Assembly: GCA_033809415.1 (NCBI GenBank)
Contig: JAPXLT010000014.1
Span: 1 to 34,121, forward strand
Source: JAQVUB01 sp033809415
GTDB lineage: Bacteria; Verrucomicrobiota; Lentisphaeria; Oligosphaerales; Oligosphaeraceae
DNA length: 34,121 nt
Direction: 5' to 3'
Below, one piece after another: positions 25,053 through 33,163 of this stretch (the stretch's first letter is position 1; each line of letters starts with the position of its first letter). A model generated the notes under the pieces. It did not search any database. It saw nothing but the letters and a program-made list of their open reading frames with translations, and had not been told where the DNA came from. The position numbers and the translations under genes are program-made.

Positions 25053-25916
25053 ATGTCGCCGATCCATCCAGAAATCATCAGCAGTTTACAGAATCCTCGT
25101 GTCAAGCAGATTGTCAAGTGGCGTGATCGTCCGGATCGTGATCGCGATCAGGTTGTCCTGATTGAAGGCTATCGGGCGTTGCTGCGGGCACTGGCCGGCA
25201 GTTATCCGGTTCAGGAAGTGTACATCTGCCCGGAATTGTTTCAGGGTGAAAATGAAGAGGCGTTGCTGCAACGTCTGCAACAGCAGGGCGCACGCATTTA
25301 TCAGGTGTTCGAGCCGGCCTTCCGCAAGATGGCGTATCGCGACCGTCCGGAGGGCTTGCTGGGCATCGGACCACAACAGCACCGTACTTTGCAGCAATTG
25401 CCCAAACCGGAAAAAGCAGCCTTTTATCTGGTGACGGAGCAGATAGAGAAGCCGGGCAATCTGGGTACGATTATGCGTTCAGCGGATGCAGTGCAGGTCG
25501 ATGGCCTGATTCTCTGCGATTCGCGCACGGACCTCTACAATCCCAATGTCGTTCGCGCCAGTACAGGTAATTTGTTCACGTTGCCGATTGCGGAAGCCAG
25601 CAGCGACGAGGCCATTGCCTGGCTGAAAGCGCTCGGCGTGCAAATTTATGTTGCTTCGCCGCACGTGGATGAACTTTACACGGACATCGACATGACCGTT
25701 CCGCTGGCCATCGTCGTTGGCGCCGAGCAGTTCGGCTTGTCGAAAACTTGGCTGGATGCCGCTGACGGAAAATTGCGCCTGCCAATGCTGGGAGAGGCGG
25801 ACTCCCTGAATGTCGCCACAGCTACCGCATTGCTGCTCTATGAATGCGTGCGGCAACGTCTCGTCGCAGGCCTGCTCGAAGACCCCGGAGCCGTCCCGGA
25901 CAGCGCAGATTGCTGA
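25053..25916 (+). CDS. SpoU/TrmH-family RNA 2'-O-methyltransferase
   Basis: A SPOUT-class enzyme of 287 residues that should use S-adenosylmethionine to methylate a ribose in rRNA or tRNA. An N-terminal substrate-binding part (IISSLQNPRVKQIVKWRDR) precedes the knotted domain with motif 1 EKPGNLGTIMRSADA, motif 2 IVVGAEQFGLS and motif 3 LPMLGEADSLNVATATALLL. The form with NPRVK at the start resembles RlmB/TsnR-type 23S rRNA enzymes, but the target base cannot be stated. ATG 25053 is preferred over TTG 25035 because the family begins about there; GGAG at 25037-25040 is 12 bases away, which is long. The stop is followed at once by the gene-end repeat TTTTTTAACAACGAACC. Confidence 0.9.
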   Translation: MSPIHPEIISSLQNPRVKQIVKWRDRPDRDRDQVVLIEGYRALLRALAGSYPVQEVYICPELFQGENEEALLQRLQQQGARIYQVFEPAFRKMAYRDRPEGLLGIGPQQHRTLQQLPKPEKAAFYLVTEQIEKPGNLGTIMRSADAVQVDGLILCDSRTDLYNPNVVRASTGNLFTLPIAEASSDEAIAWLKALGVQIYVASPHVDELYTDIDMTVPLAIVVGAEQFGLSKTWLDAADGKLRLPMLGEADSLNVATATALLLYECVRQRLVAGLLEDPGAVPDSADC

Positions 25917-26236
25917 TTTTTTAACAACGAACCACACGAAAAGGCTTGGCGTGGGCTAACGCCCACAACCCACACGGACTTTACACGGACTTTACACGGA
26001 CGGGACACGGACTTTACACGGACGACAGATCGGACGGATCAGTCGGATCGGACGGATCGGACGGATCAAGTAGATCGGACGGATCAAGTAGATCGGTCGG
26101 AGAAAAAAGACAAGAATTGGCGGTACCTTAAAAGGGCTGTATGCCAATGATTTGGCGCTTTCTTTTCTGAAAAATCTTTCTGAAAAAACAAGATTCTGGG
26201 TGATAGTAGTACGAAAATTTCAAAAGGAGGTTGATC
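25917..26236. repeat. 320-bp composite repeat spacer
   Basis: From the left: TTTTTTAACAACGAACCACA, the palindrome GCGTGGGCTAACGCCCAC, 11-bp ACACGGAC units (25972-26022), degenerate 9-bp GATCGGACG units (26025-26100), the 60-bp module inverted (26098-26157), then TTTCTGAAAAATC and AGTAGTACGAAAATTT. The order mirrors 18940-19200. The last six bases before the nitroreductase start follow a perfect AAGGAGG. Confidence 0.85.
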
Positions 26237-26749
26237 ATGAATTTCAAAGAACTAGTAACAAGTCGTTATTCGGTGCGCAGTTTTGCATCGGTTCCGGTGC
26301 CTGCGGAAAAATTGCAGGCGGTACTCGAGGCTGCGCGCCTGGCACCGACTGCATGCAATTTGCAGCCTCAGCGGATTTTTGTATTGCAAAGTACAGAGGC
26401 ATTGACGAAGGTGCGTGCTTGCACCAGCTGTCATTTCGATGCACCGGTTGTACTATTGGTCTGCTACGACAAGGCAGAAAGCTGGGAGCGTGGTTTTGAC
26501 GGTTTTAACTCCGGCGAGATGGATGCCTCGATTGTTGGCACGCATCTGATGCTGGCGGCAACGGCGCAGGGTCTCGGCAGTACTTGGGTCTGCTACTTTG
26601 ATCCAGCAAAACTGCGCAAGGAATTTGCTCTGCCGGAAAACCTTGTTCCCGCCGCTCTCTTCCCACTGGGTGTGCCGGCATCCGACAGCAAACCCAATCC
26701 GAATCATTTTAATCGTAAAAAACTCGAGGAAACAGTCTCCTGGCTGTAA
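26237..26749 (+). CDS. nitroreductase-family FMN protein
   Basis: A 170-residue member of the nitroreductase/FMN-reductase fold. The FMN phosphate-binding start SRYSVRSF (about 10-17), APTACNLQPQRIFVL (35-49) and GLGSTWVCYFDPAKLRKEF (114-132) are typical, as is GVPASDSKPNPNHFNRK near the end. It probably reduces quinones, nitro groups or flavins with NAD(P)H; the physiological substrate is unknown. ATG 26237 is fixed by AAGGAGG at 26224-26230, the best ribosome site in the window. proA starts 27 bases after the stop, so they may share a transcript. Confidence 0.92.
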   Translation: MNFKELVTSRYSVRSFASVPVPAEKLQAVLEAARLAPTACNLQPQRIFVLQSTEALTKVRACTSCHFDAPVVLLVCYDKAESWERGFDGFNSGEMDASIVGTHLMLAATAQGLGSTWVCYFDPAKLRKEFALPENLVPAALFPLGVPASDSKPNPNHFNRKKLEETVSWL

Positions 26750-26776
26750 GAGAATTGCCCATTTGAGGAAAATCCC

Positions 26777-28069
26777 ATGACTATGCAAGAGATGGCTGTT
26801 GCCGCTAAACAGGCCTCGATCCAGGCTGCGGTAAAATCCAGCCAACAGAAAAATGAAGCATTGCGTTCCATTGCGGAAATGCTGACTCGGCATGAAGCCG
26901 AAATCATCGCGGCCAATCAACTCGATCTGGCTGAAGCGGAAAAAAGCGGTTTGGCGGCACCGGCGCTGAAACGCCTGAAATTCGACTCGGCAAAGCTGGC
27001 TGGAGTTGTTGCCGGCGTCGAGAGCCTACTGCAATTGCCGGACCCGGTCGGTCAGACGCTTTCGGCGACTGAGCTGGATACTGGTCTCGAGTTGTATAAG
27101 GTCAGCTGTCCGATTGGGGTTATCGGGGTGATTTTTGAATCGCGTCCAGATGCCCTCGTGCAGATTTCAACGCTTTGCCTGAAAAGCGGCAATGCAGTGC
27201 TGCTGAAAGGTGGTTCGGAGGCTTTGCATACGAACCGGATTCTGGCCAGGCTGATTTCTCAGGCCTCGGTGGCTTCCGGCATGCCCGAGAACTGGTTGCA
27301 GCTTCTCGAGTCCCGCGCGGAAGTCGGCGAAATGTTGAAGCTGGATGACTGCATCGACCTGATTGTGCCGCGTGGCTCGAATGCCTTTGTACGCTATATC
27401 AAGGAAAATACCAACATTGCCGTACTGGGGCATGCGGATGGGATCTGCCATGTCTATGTCGATGCGGCAGCGGACTTGGAAATGGCTCGCAAGATCACTA
27501 TCGACTCGAAGTGCCAGTATGTTTCCGTCTGCAATGCGGCGGAAACATTGCTGGTGCACCGGGATGTCGCCGCTGCTTTCCTGCCGCAGGTGTGGGCTGA
27601 TCTCGATGAGCGTGGCGTCAAAGTGCTGGGGTGCCCGGAAACTTGCGCCTTGATCGATGTTCCGGTGGCCAGTGAAGAGGATTGGAAGACCGAATATCTC
27701 GACTATATTCTATCTATTCGTGTCGTGCCGGACATGGCAGCGGCGGTGCAGCATATCAATCAATATGGTTCTGGACATACGGAAGTGATTGTCACTGAAA
27801 ACGCCGCCGCCGCCGCAACTTTCATGGGGCTAGTTGATGCCGGGGATGTCTTCTGGAATTGCAGCACTCGCTTCAGTGATGGATATCGATATGGCCTGGG
27901 CGCGGAAGTCGGCATCAGTACCAATAAGATTCATGCGCGAGGACCAGTCGGACTCGAGGGGCTGATGATCTATAAGTGGCTCCTCAAAGGGCAGGGGCAT
28001 ATCGTCGCCGATTACGCCGAAGGACGAAAACACTTCACCCACCGGAAGCTGTCAAAAACCTATTCTTAA
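26777..28069 (+). CDS. proA: gamma-glutamyl phosphate reductase
   Basis: ProA reduces gamma-glutamyl phosphate to glutamate semialdehyde with NADPH, the second step of proline synthesis, in the cytosol. The 430 residues follow the aldehyde-dehydrogenase fold: CPIGVIGVIFESRPDA (about 112-127), KSGNAVLLKGGSEA, VPRGSNAFVRYI, the active-site Cys in VCNAAETLLVH, GSGHTEVIVTE and a C-terminal NCSTRFSDGYRYGLGAEVGI. Start ATG 26777 has GAGGA 8 bases upstream. proB is not in the window. The stop TAA is the TTAAC of the gene-end palindrome shared with the convergent gene. Confidence 0.97.
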   Translation: MTMQEMAVAAKQASIQAAVKSSQQKNEALRSIAEMLTRHEAEIIAANQLDLAEAEKSGLAAPALKRLKFDSAKLAGVVAGVESLLQLPDPVGQTLSATELDTGLELYKVSCPIGVIGVIFESRPDALVQISTLCLKSGNAVLLKGGSEALHTNRILARLISQASVASGMPENWLQLLESRAEVGEMLKLDDCIDLIVPRGSNAFVRYIKENTNIAVLGHADGICHVYVDAAADLEMARKITIDSKCQYVSVCNAAETLLVHRDVAAAFLPQVWADLDERGVKVLGCPETCALIDVPVASEEDWKTEYLDYILSIRVVPDMAAAVQHINQYGSGHTEVIVTENAAAAATFMGLVDAGDVFWNCSTRFSDGYRYGLGAEVGISTNKIHARGPVGLEGLMIYKWLLKGQGHIVADYAEGRKHFTHRKLSKTYS

Positions 28070-28130
28070 CCACGGAAAACACAGAAAACGCGGAAAGTCT
28101 TTCGTGACTTTTCGTGTCTTTCGTGGTTAA
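28066..28130. terminator. shared palindrome between convergent genes
   Basis: TTAACCACGGAAAACAC (28066-28082) and GTGTCTTTCGTGGTTAA (28114-28130) form an imperfect inverted repeat. proA stops inside the left arm and the beta-lactamase-like gene inside the right arm. It would suit a bidirectional terminator, although the outer stem is A/T-rich. Confidence 0.6.
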
Positions 28131-29143
28131 AAAAAGTTTATTAGTTCGCGGCGGAATTGCAGGAAGGCGATTTCCTTGCAGCGGCGGTGCGGATGAACGG
28201 CATTGCTGAGCAGGATGACGGCCTGCTGCTTTTGCCGATTGAACCAGATCGATGTTCCGGTGAATCCCGTATGCCCGAAAAGGCCCTTGGCTTGGCTGTC
28301 CCAGCCCAGGCAGCGGCTGCTACCTGGAACTATATTGGCCGGTTGGATGAATTCCGCAAAAGCGGGATGCCCGAAGACGCCTTTTCCGGTCATGATGGCT
28401 TCGGCGAAGCGGCACAGGTCTCCGATGCTGGCAAAGACTCCGGCATGAGCGGCTGTGCCACCCAGCCAGCGGGCGGTTTCATCATGTACCACCCCTTGCC
28501 ATGGAATGGCGATGTCTGCGCGTAATTCGGTTGGCACGCAGTTGCAGCGCACCTGCACCGGCGGATTATAGCAGGTCTGCAACATGCCAAACGGCGTGAA
28601 AATCAGCTCTCGAGCCAGATTGTCCAGCGTATCCTGATAATATTCCTGCAAAATCTCCCCAAGCAGCAGCATGCCCAGATCAGAATAGATCTCTAGTTCG
28701 CCTGGGGGCTGGAGAAGAGGAATCCCACAGAGAATTTTGCGGAAATCGCGTTTTTTGCTGCGTGGCAGCCGGTGAAAAGGATATCCTGAAGGCAATCCGC
28801 TGCAATGTGTGAGCAGATGGCGTATAGTGACTTTGCTCCGCCAGGCCGCATCCGGAGCATTGTTGTTCGCCAGAAATTCCGGCAGGAAGTCAGCGACTTT
28901 ATCATCGAGGTGGAGTTTGCCGTCACAGAGCAGTTGCGCGGTCAGGGTGGTTGTTGCGATGACTTTGGTCAGGGAAGCCAAGTCAAACAAGTCGGATTCG
29001 AGCAAAGGCCTGTCTGACTCATAGGTATGATGCCCGGCAACTGCGATATCGGTCGGTTTGCCGGGAGTCACCACAGCCATTGCCGCCGCCGGAAAGGCTT
29101 TTTTCCGCACACCATCAGTTAGTATTTGTTGCAGCGTATTCAT
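28127..29143 (-). CDS. serine beta-lactamase-like hydrolase
   Basis: The 338-residue protein has the class C beta-lactamase/DD-peptidase fold: DLASLTKVIATTTLTAQL gives the SxxK Ser-Lys (SLTK), IRHLLTHCSGLPSGYP is the usual HLLtHtSGl motif, EIYSDLGMLLLGEILQ the Tyr motif (YSD), and GLFGHTGFTGTSIW the third motif (HTG). It may be an esterase, a peptidoglycan-acting peptidase or a real beta-lactamase; motifs do not decide. No signal peptide is seen at the chosen start. The frame extends upstream but that part is repeat sequence (also translated elsewhere as ISPRQVFSCISWLK), so ATG 29143 is taken. The stop codon and the last two Phe come from the palindrome. Confidence 0.88.
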   Translation of the reverse strand: MNTLQQILTDGVRKKAFPAAAMAVVTPGKPTDIAVAGHHTYESDRPLLESDLFDLASLTKVIATTTLTAQLLCDGKLHLDDKVADFLPEFLANNNAPDAAWRSKVTIRHLLTHCSGLPSGYPFHRLPRSKKRDFRKILCGIPLLQPPGELEIYSDLGMLLLGEILQEYYQDTLDNLARELIFTPFGMLQTCYNPPVQVRCNCVPTELRADIAIPWQGVVHDETARWLGGTAAHAGVFASIGDLCRFAEAIMTGKGVFGHPAFAEFIQPANIVPGSSRCLGWDSQAKGLFGHTGFTGTSIWFNRQKQQAVILLSNAVHPHRRCKEIAFLQFRRELINFF

Positions 29144-29535
29144 CTTGGCTGAATTCTTTTTGAACCACGAAAAGCACGAAAGGACTTGGTGCGGACTGAT
29201 CGCCCGCAACCCACACGGACTTTACACAGACGGGACACGGACTTTACACGGACGACAGATCGGACGGATCGCCATGTGCCAAGGCCGGCTTTACGCAATT
29301 GCGTCGGAGGCGATATGGAGCGCCGGCGGCTCGCCGGCATGAAGCCGGTTTTCCTCTTCCATCATCGAAAACTCAAAAAAGTTTCTCAAAAATGAGAAAG
29401 AGCTTCAAGGTCAGCAACTTGCGCATCTGGTTTTTGAAAATCTTTTACAAAAAAGAAGAAGTTGGGCAATAGTAGCACGAAATTTTTTCGTGTCCGTTCG
29501 TGTCTTTCGTGGTAAAAAATCTCCTGTCATCCGAG
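29144..29535. repeat. 392-bp composite repeat spacer
   Basis: No gene. It contains GAACCACGAAAAGCACGAAA (29163-29182), the palindromic GCGGACTGATCGCCCGC, 11-bp ACACGGAC units (29212-29252), the 73-bp module (29275-29347) with its uninterrupted continuation CTCAAAAAAGTTTCTCAAAA to about 29430, and CGTGTCTTTCGTGGTAAAAA next to the mrdA stop. Confidence 0.85.
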
Positions 29536-31329
29536 TTACTGACGCATAATGATTTCTTTTCGTTGCCAGGCTCGTTCGAGGACTTGCTTCAGGAGTGGAG
29601 CGGCAATTCTTCCGCCACTGCCGCCATGTTCGACGATGACCACTCCGATCAGGCGTGGCGCCTCTGCCGGCAGCGCGGCGATGCACCAGGCATGGGAAGC
29701 TTGATTGCTGACTTCCGCAGTACCGGTCTTGCCGAGCACTTCTACGCCTGGAATGCGCAAAGCATGCCCCGTGCCGCCGCCACCATAAACACATTGGTGC
29801 ATGCCAAGCCGGACCTGCTCGAGACTTTGAGCCGACCAGGCAAAGGTCTCGAGCAGCTGGGCAGGTTCCGTCAACAGAATTTTAGGCTGGAAGCGGTTGC
29901 CGGTCAGCAGGATCGAGGTCGAAACCGCCATCTGCAATGGAGAAACGAGCCATTTTCCCTGACCAATGCCGGCGTATGCCGAATCATCGTCATCCCAGCG
30001 CGGCGCCTGCGGACGGTGCTGCCGTATCCAGTCCGGCGAATATGGGATTCCGGAGGTTTCCTGCTTATAGAGGATCGTATTCATTTTCTGCCCGAAGGCA
30101 AATGACTGGGCAAATTCATTCCAGCCATCCTTTCCGAGGCGTTTTCCCAGTGTGCAGAAGTAGGTATTGCAGGATTTGGAAAGAGCCTCGATGAGCGCGA
30201 TATTGCCATGCCCAAAACGCTGATGGCAGGCAATGCGGCGGTTCCTAGGCAACTCATACCAGCCTGGACAATAGCAAAGGGACTCAGGTGAAATCAGCTT
30301 TTTTTCGAGGGCAAAGAGTGCCATGAAAGGCTTGATCGTCGAACCCGGCGGATATGCGCCGCCGACGGCACGGTTGAATTGAGCCTGATTGTCCGTCGTC
30401 GGAACACTCGATGAAAGATCATAGCCTGGACAACTCGCCAAAACCAGAATTTCGCCGTTGGTGGCATCTAAAATCACAACTGCCCCGGAATAGGATTTTG
30501 CGTCAAAGAGGCTTTCGGCGAGCTGTTGGCATTCCAGGTCGATGGTCATCTGAACATCATTGCCATTGACTGCTTTGTGGGATTCGAGAACCGTATTGCG
30601 GTAGGAGAGCACGTCCGTCTGCAAGACTTCGCTTCCACCGCTGCCGCGCAATTCCGGATTGAGCAGGTATTCCAGACCGCTGCGCCCGACAGGCTCCTTG
30701 AAGTTGGCGTTCCAGTACTGCTTCATGTCTGGGTCATCGGGTTCGCCAAGGCGGGTGAAGCCGCGCAATTGCGAGGCCACCAGCGGTGCATCATAAAGAC
30801 GTTTCCAGGAAAGCAATAGCTCCGTGCCAGGAAAGTCGTGTTTGCGGGAATTCCAGCGTGCGATGGTATGCGCATCGAGGTCCTGCCAGAGCGGAATGGG
30901 CATCGGCGTGCGTTTTTCCAGATGCTGGCGGATTTGTTCGCGATTGGGTTTGAAACGGTAGAAGTCCGGTCCGAGCCAGAGAGCCAGTTCGGATATGGCC
31001 GCATTGACCTTTTCGAGGGTGACCCGCCGCGTGTCGCGAGGGTCGCGCACTAGGTCTGGTCGGATGACCAGCGTATACATCGGCACGGTATAGTTGAGGC
31101 GGGTTCCATTGCGGTCGCAAAGGTTGCCGCGCTTTGCCGGCACATAGAGCTTGCGGGTTTGCTGCCGCTGGCTCTGCAAGGTCAGGTTTTTGCTCTGGAA
31201 AATTTGCACCCAGGCAATGCAGCCCAGTAACAGCAGCAATATTGCCATAAAGAAAACGCAAAGGCTGCGGTTGTTGCGGCGCATCCTCTGCAAAAGCAGG
31301 GAATCAGTTGCAGGTTCGTGCTCAGACAT
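29536..31329 (-). CDS. mrdA: penicillin-binding protein 2
   Basis: PBP2 is the class B transpeptidase of the elongasome, anchored in the inner membrane and acting in the periplasm. The 597 residues show a short cytosolic tail, a transmembrane helix (about 25-45, SLCVFFMAILLLLLGCIAW), the pedestal domain with PAKRGNLCDRNG, and the transpeptidase domain with GGAYPPGSTIKPF (active Ser, SxxK), SKSCNTYF (SxN as SCN) and LGKTGTAEV (KTG). It should work with RodA, MreC and MreD; mreD and mreC lie directly upstream on the same strand. ATG 31329 is chosen because the longer frame starts in a repeat; its ribosome site is weak. The spacer to mreD (195 bases) holds a large palindrome. Confidence 0.94.
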   Translation of the reverse strand: MSEHEPATDSLLLQRMRRNNRSLCVFFMAILLLLLGCIAWVQIFQSKNLTLQSQRQQTRKLYVPAKRGNLCDRNGTRLNYTVPMYTLVIRPDLVRDPRDTRRVTLEKVNAAISELALWLGPDFYRFKPNREQIRQHLEKRTPMPIPLWQDLDAHTIARWNSRKHDFPGTELLLSWKRLYDAPLVASQLRGFTRLGEPDDPDMKQYWNANFKEPVGRSGLEYLLNPELRGSGGSEVLQTDVLSYRNTVLESHKAVNGNDVQMTIDLECQQLAESLFDAKSYSGAVVILDATNGEILVLASCPGYDLSSSVPTTDNQAQFNRAVGGAYPPGSTIKPFMALFALEKKLISPESLCYCPGWYELPRNRRIACHQRFGHGNIALIEALSKSCNTYFCTLGKRLGKDGWNEFAQSFAFGQKMNTILYKQETSGIPYSPDWIRQHRPQAPRWDDDDSAYAGIGQGKWLVSPLQMAVSTSILLTGNRFQPKILLTEPAQLLETFAWSAQSLEQVRLGMHQCVYGGGGTGHALRIPGVEVLGKTGTAEVSNQASHAWCIAALPAEAPRLIGVVIVEHGGSGGRIAAPLLKQVLERAWQRKEIIMRQ

Positions 31330-31410
31330 GCTTCGGTCTGCTGAAAATACGTAAGGCGTAGTGACCCCGGGTAACAGAGAAGTTCTTTTTAAACAACGAA
31401 ATGCCCGAAA

Positions 31411-31486
31411 GGACACGAAAAAATTTCATGGAAGTGGCTTCTTCTGCACGAATGCGTTGTGCTTCCCATGAAATTTTTTCGTGTCC
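31411..31486. terminator. 21-bp perfect inverted repeat between mreD and mrdA
   Basis: The arms 31411-31431 (starts GGACACGAAAAAATTTC) and 31466-31486 are exact reverse complements with a 34-base loop. Weaker pairing extends outward to 31387 and 31511 (TTTTTAAACAACGAAA and TTTAGTTGTAAAAAAA). It is strong enough for a terminator or an RNA-stabilising hairpin inside what would otherwise be one operon. Confidence 0.65.
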
Positions 31487-31524
31487 TTTAGTGTCTTTAG
31501 TTGTAAAAAAATAGTCATCCGGTT

Positions 31525-32136
31525 TCATTGACGAATTACAAAAATACGCTCGAGAAAATCTAGGGTGGCGAAAAGTACAGGTCCGGCTGCCAACGCATTG
31601 ACAATCAGCCCCAGCAGGAAATATTTCGGCAGCAGAGCCAGGCGTGCAGCGGGGGAAAGTCCACCGGCAAAAAACAGGATTTGCATCAGTACAAAGGCAG
31701 TTGTCGCCAAGGTGCAGGAAAAAACGATGGACGCAATGGGCATTTTCTGCAGAGGGAATCGTTCACTGATCAAACTGGCGGCAAAGGAAGCAACCACCAG
31801 CATAAGGACATGGGTGCCAAGAGGCTGGTACAGCCCGGCATCAAGCATGATGCCGCCAGGTATCGCCAGAAACAAAGCCGGCAACAGCGAAAAACGGGTA
31901 CTCAAATATGCGAAGAAAATCACCGCCGGATATAGCGGAACCTCCGGAAAATAATGCGGCCAGACGCAGTGCAGCCCACAAAAAAAACTGAGGAAAAACA
32001 GGCTGGACAGGCTTAAATAAAAATAACGCCAGATGCCGCCGCGGGAAAAGAAAAAATCCCGTAACAACTCCGCATTGAAGGAAATGTGTACTTCCAGCAA
32101 ACTGCGTTTCGATTTGTCTGTAAGAGAAAAATCCAT
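31525..32136 (-). CDS. mreD: rod shape-determining protein MreD
   Basis: A 203-residue membrane protein with about five hydrophobic segments (SLSSLFFLSFFCG, YPAVIFFAYLSTRFSLLPALFL, THVLMLVVASFAASL, ASIVFSCTLATTAFVLMQIL and LLGLIVNALAAGPVLFA; partial strings shown). PGGIMLDAGLYQPLGTH fits the 'G.l.D......G.h' region of MreD. It is identified mainly by position between mreC and mrdA, since MreD is poorly conserved. It acts in the elongasome with MreC, PBP2 and RodA. An N-terminal cytosolic extension of some 35 residues is unusual. Start ATG 32136; no clear Shine-Dalgarno. Confidence 0.8.
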   Translation of the reverse strand: MDFSLTDKSKRSLLEVHISFNAELLRDFFFSRGGIWRYFYLSLSSLFFLSFFCGLHCVWPHYFPEVPLYPAVIFFAYLSTRFSLLPALFLAIPGGIMLDAGLYQPLGTHVLMLVVASFAASLISERFPLQKMPIASIVFSCTLATTAFVLMQILFFAGGLSPAARLALLPKYFLLGLIVNALAAGPVLFATLDFLERIFVIRQ

Positions 32137-32148
32137 GGACAGATTTTT

Positions 32149-32211
32149 TTAACCACGAAAGTCACGAAAAAGCACGAAAATTTTGGTGGTTTTCGTGCTT
32201 TTCGTGGTTAA
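32149..32211. terminator. CACGAAA palindrome between mreC and mreD
   Basis: TTAACCACGAA (32149-32159) pairs with TTCGTGGTTAA (32201-32211) and AAGCACGAAAA (32170-32180) with TTTTCGTGCTT (32190-32200), leaving a 9-base loop and one bulged unit AGTCACGAA. T-runs lie outside on the left and A-runs on the right, so either strand ends in U. Confidence 0.65.
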
Positions 32212-32218
32212 AAAGAAT

Positions 32219-33079
32219 TTACAGTTTTGGTGGGATTGCGACTAGGACGAAGCGGAGGTTATCGAGGCTGGCTTTGGGTTTGAGCTGGTATCGGTATGCG
32301 CCGGCCGTATCGGTCTCGATGTTGCAGATATGTCCAATGGGGATGTCTTCAAGAAGGACATCTCCGCCCAGGGAACTGGTTACGACAAGATCATCGAGCT
32401 CGACCATATCGAACCGGACTCCAGCCAGGGAATCCAACGACAGTACCTGCGGCGGGAAAAACAGATTGGCGGCACTGTCTTCGGTTTGCGCCGGCGCATG
32501 AATCAATCCCGCAATCTCCTTGCCAGCAATCTTGCAGGATAGAGAAAATTTCGGACTGCCGAGCAAAGTGACCAGGGCTTCCTTGGCTTTGACTTCGCTG
32601 AGAACGCCGACAAGACCCTCGGAGGTCAGTACAGCCTGACCGACTTTCAGCCCATCACTATGCCCGCGATTGATCAGCATCGTGCCATAGTAATCGCTCA
32701 AGGGAGTGCGCCGGATGACTTCACAGACAGTCAGCGTATACTCCTTCGGCGTATTGACCATGCGCAAAAGCCCTTGCAGAAACTGATTGTCGCGGCGCAG
32801 CTTTTCGCTGCTGCTTTCGGCAGAAGCGACCCTAAGACGTGCATCGGCTAATGCGCTGAGTAGCTCATCACGTTCTTTCAGGCTCATGTTTTCCGGTAAT
32901 CCGCCTAATGCTTCCCGTGTAACCCGCGTCGAAATACGCGCCAGGGTTTTGCCGGGTTCCAGAAAAAACGTGCCAAAACCACGTATGCGGTCCTGCGTGC
33001 CAGCCGGAAGCATGAACAGCAACACGACAAGCAGCAAAAATGCGCATAAGTAAAAAAATCGGACGCTTAAGCGGTGCAT
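32219..33079 (-). CDS. mreC: rod shape-determining protein MreC
   Basis: A 286-residue bitopic membrane protein: a transmembrane helix near residues 8-27 (YLCAFLLLVVLLFML), a coiled coil (about 60-105, SLKERDELLSALADARLRVA), then the beta-barrel domain with PLSDYYGTMLINRGHSDGLK and GQAVLTSEGLVGVLSEV, the standard 'INkG..dGv..gq.Vv...GlvG.v' pattern. It links MreB filaments to the wall synthases in the periplasm. ATG 33079 is chosen since the longer frame translates a repeat. mreB is not in the window; the gene upstream is an unrelated dehydrogenase, so the mre genes are split from mreB. Confidence 0.92.
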   Translation of the reverse strand: MHRLSVRFFYLCAFLLLVVLLFMLPAGTQDRIRGFGTFFLEPGKTLARISTRVTREALGGLPENMSLKERDELLSALADARLRVASAESSSEKLRRDNQFLQGLLRMVNTPKEYTLTVCEVIRRTPLSDYYGTMLINRGHSDGLKVGQAVLTSEGLVGVLSEVKAKEALVTLLGSPKFSLSCKIAGKEIAGLIHAPAQTEDSAANLFFPPQVLSLDSLAGVRFDMVELDDLVVTSSLGGDVLLEDIPIGHICNIETDTAGAYRYQLKPKASLDNLRFVLVAIPPKL

Positions 33080-33099
33080 GTACGACTTTCGAAAGTAAA

Positions 33100-33146
33100 A
33101 AATGACACGAAATGACACGAAAAAATCGTGCCTTTTCGTGTCATTT
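33100..33146. terminator. palindrome upstream of mreC
   Basis: AAATGACACGAAA (tandem at 33100 and 33110) pairs with TTTTCGTGTCATTT (33133-33146) around AATCGTGCC. It lies between the oxidoreductase stop and the mreC start on the minus strand, so it would close the upstream transcript. Tandem left arms allow two alternative stems. Confidence 0.55.
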
Positions 33147-33163
33147 GTTGTTTAAAAAGGTTT

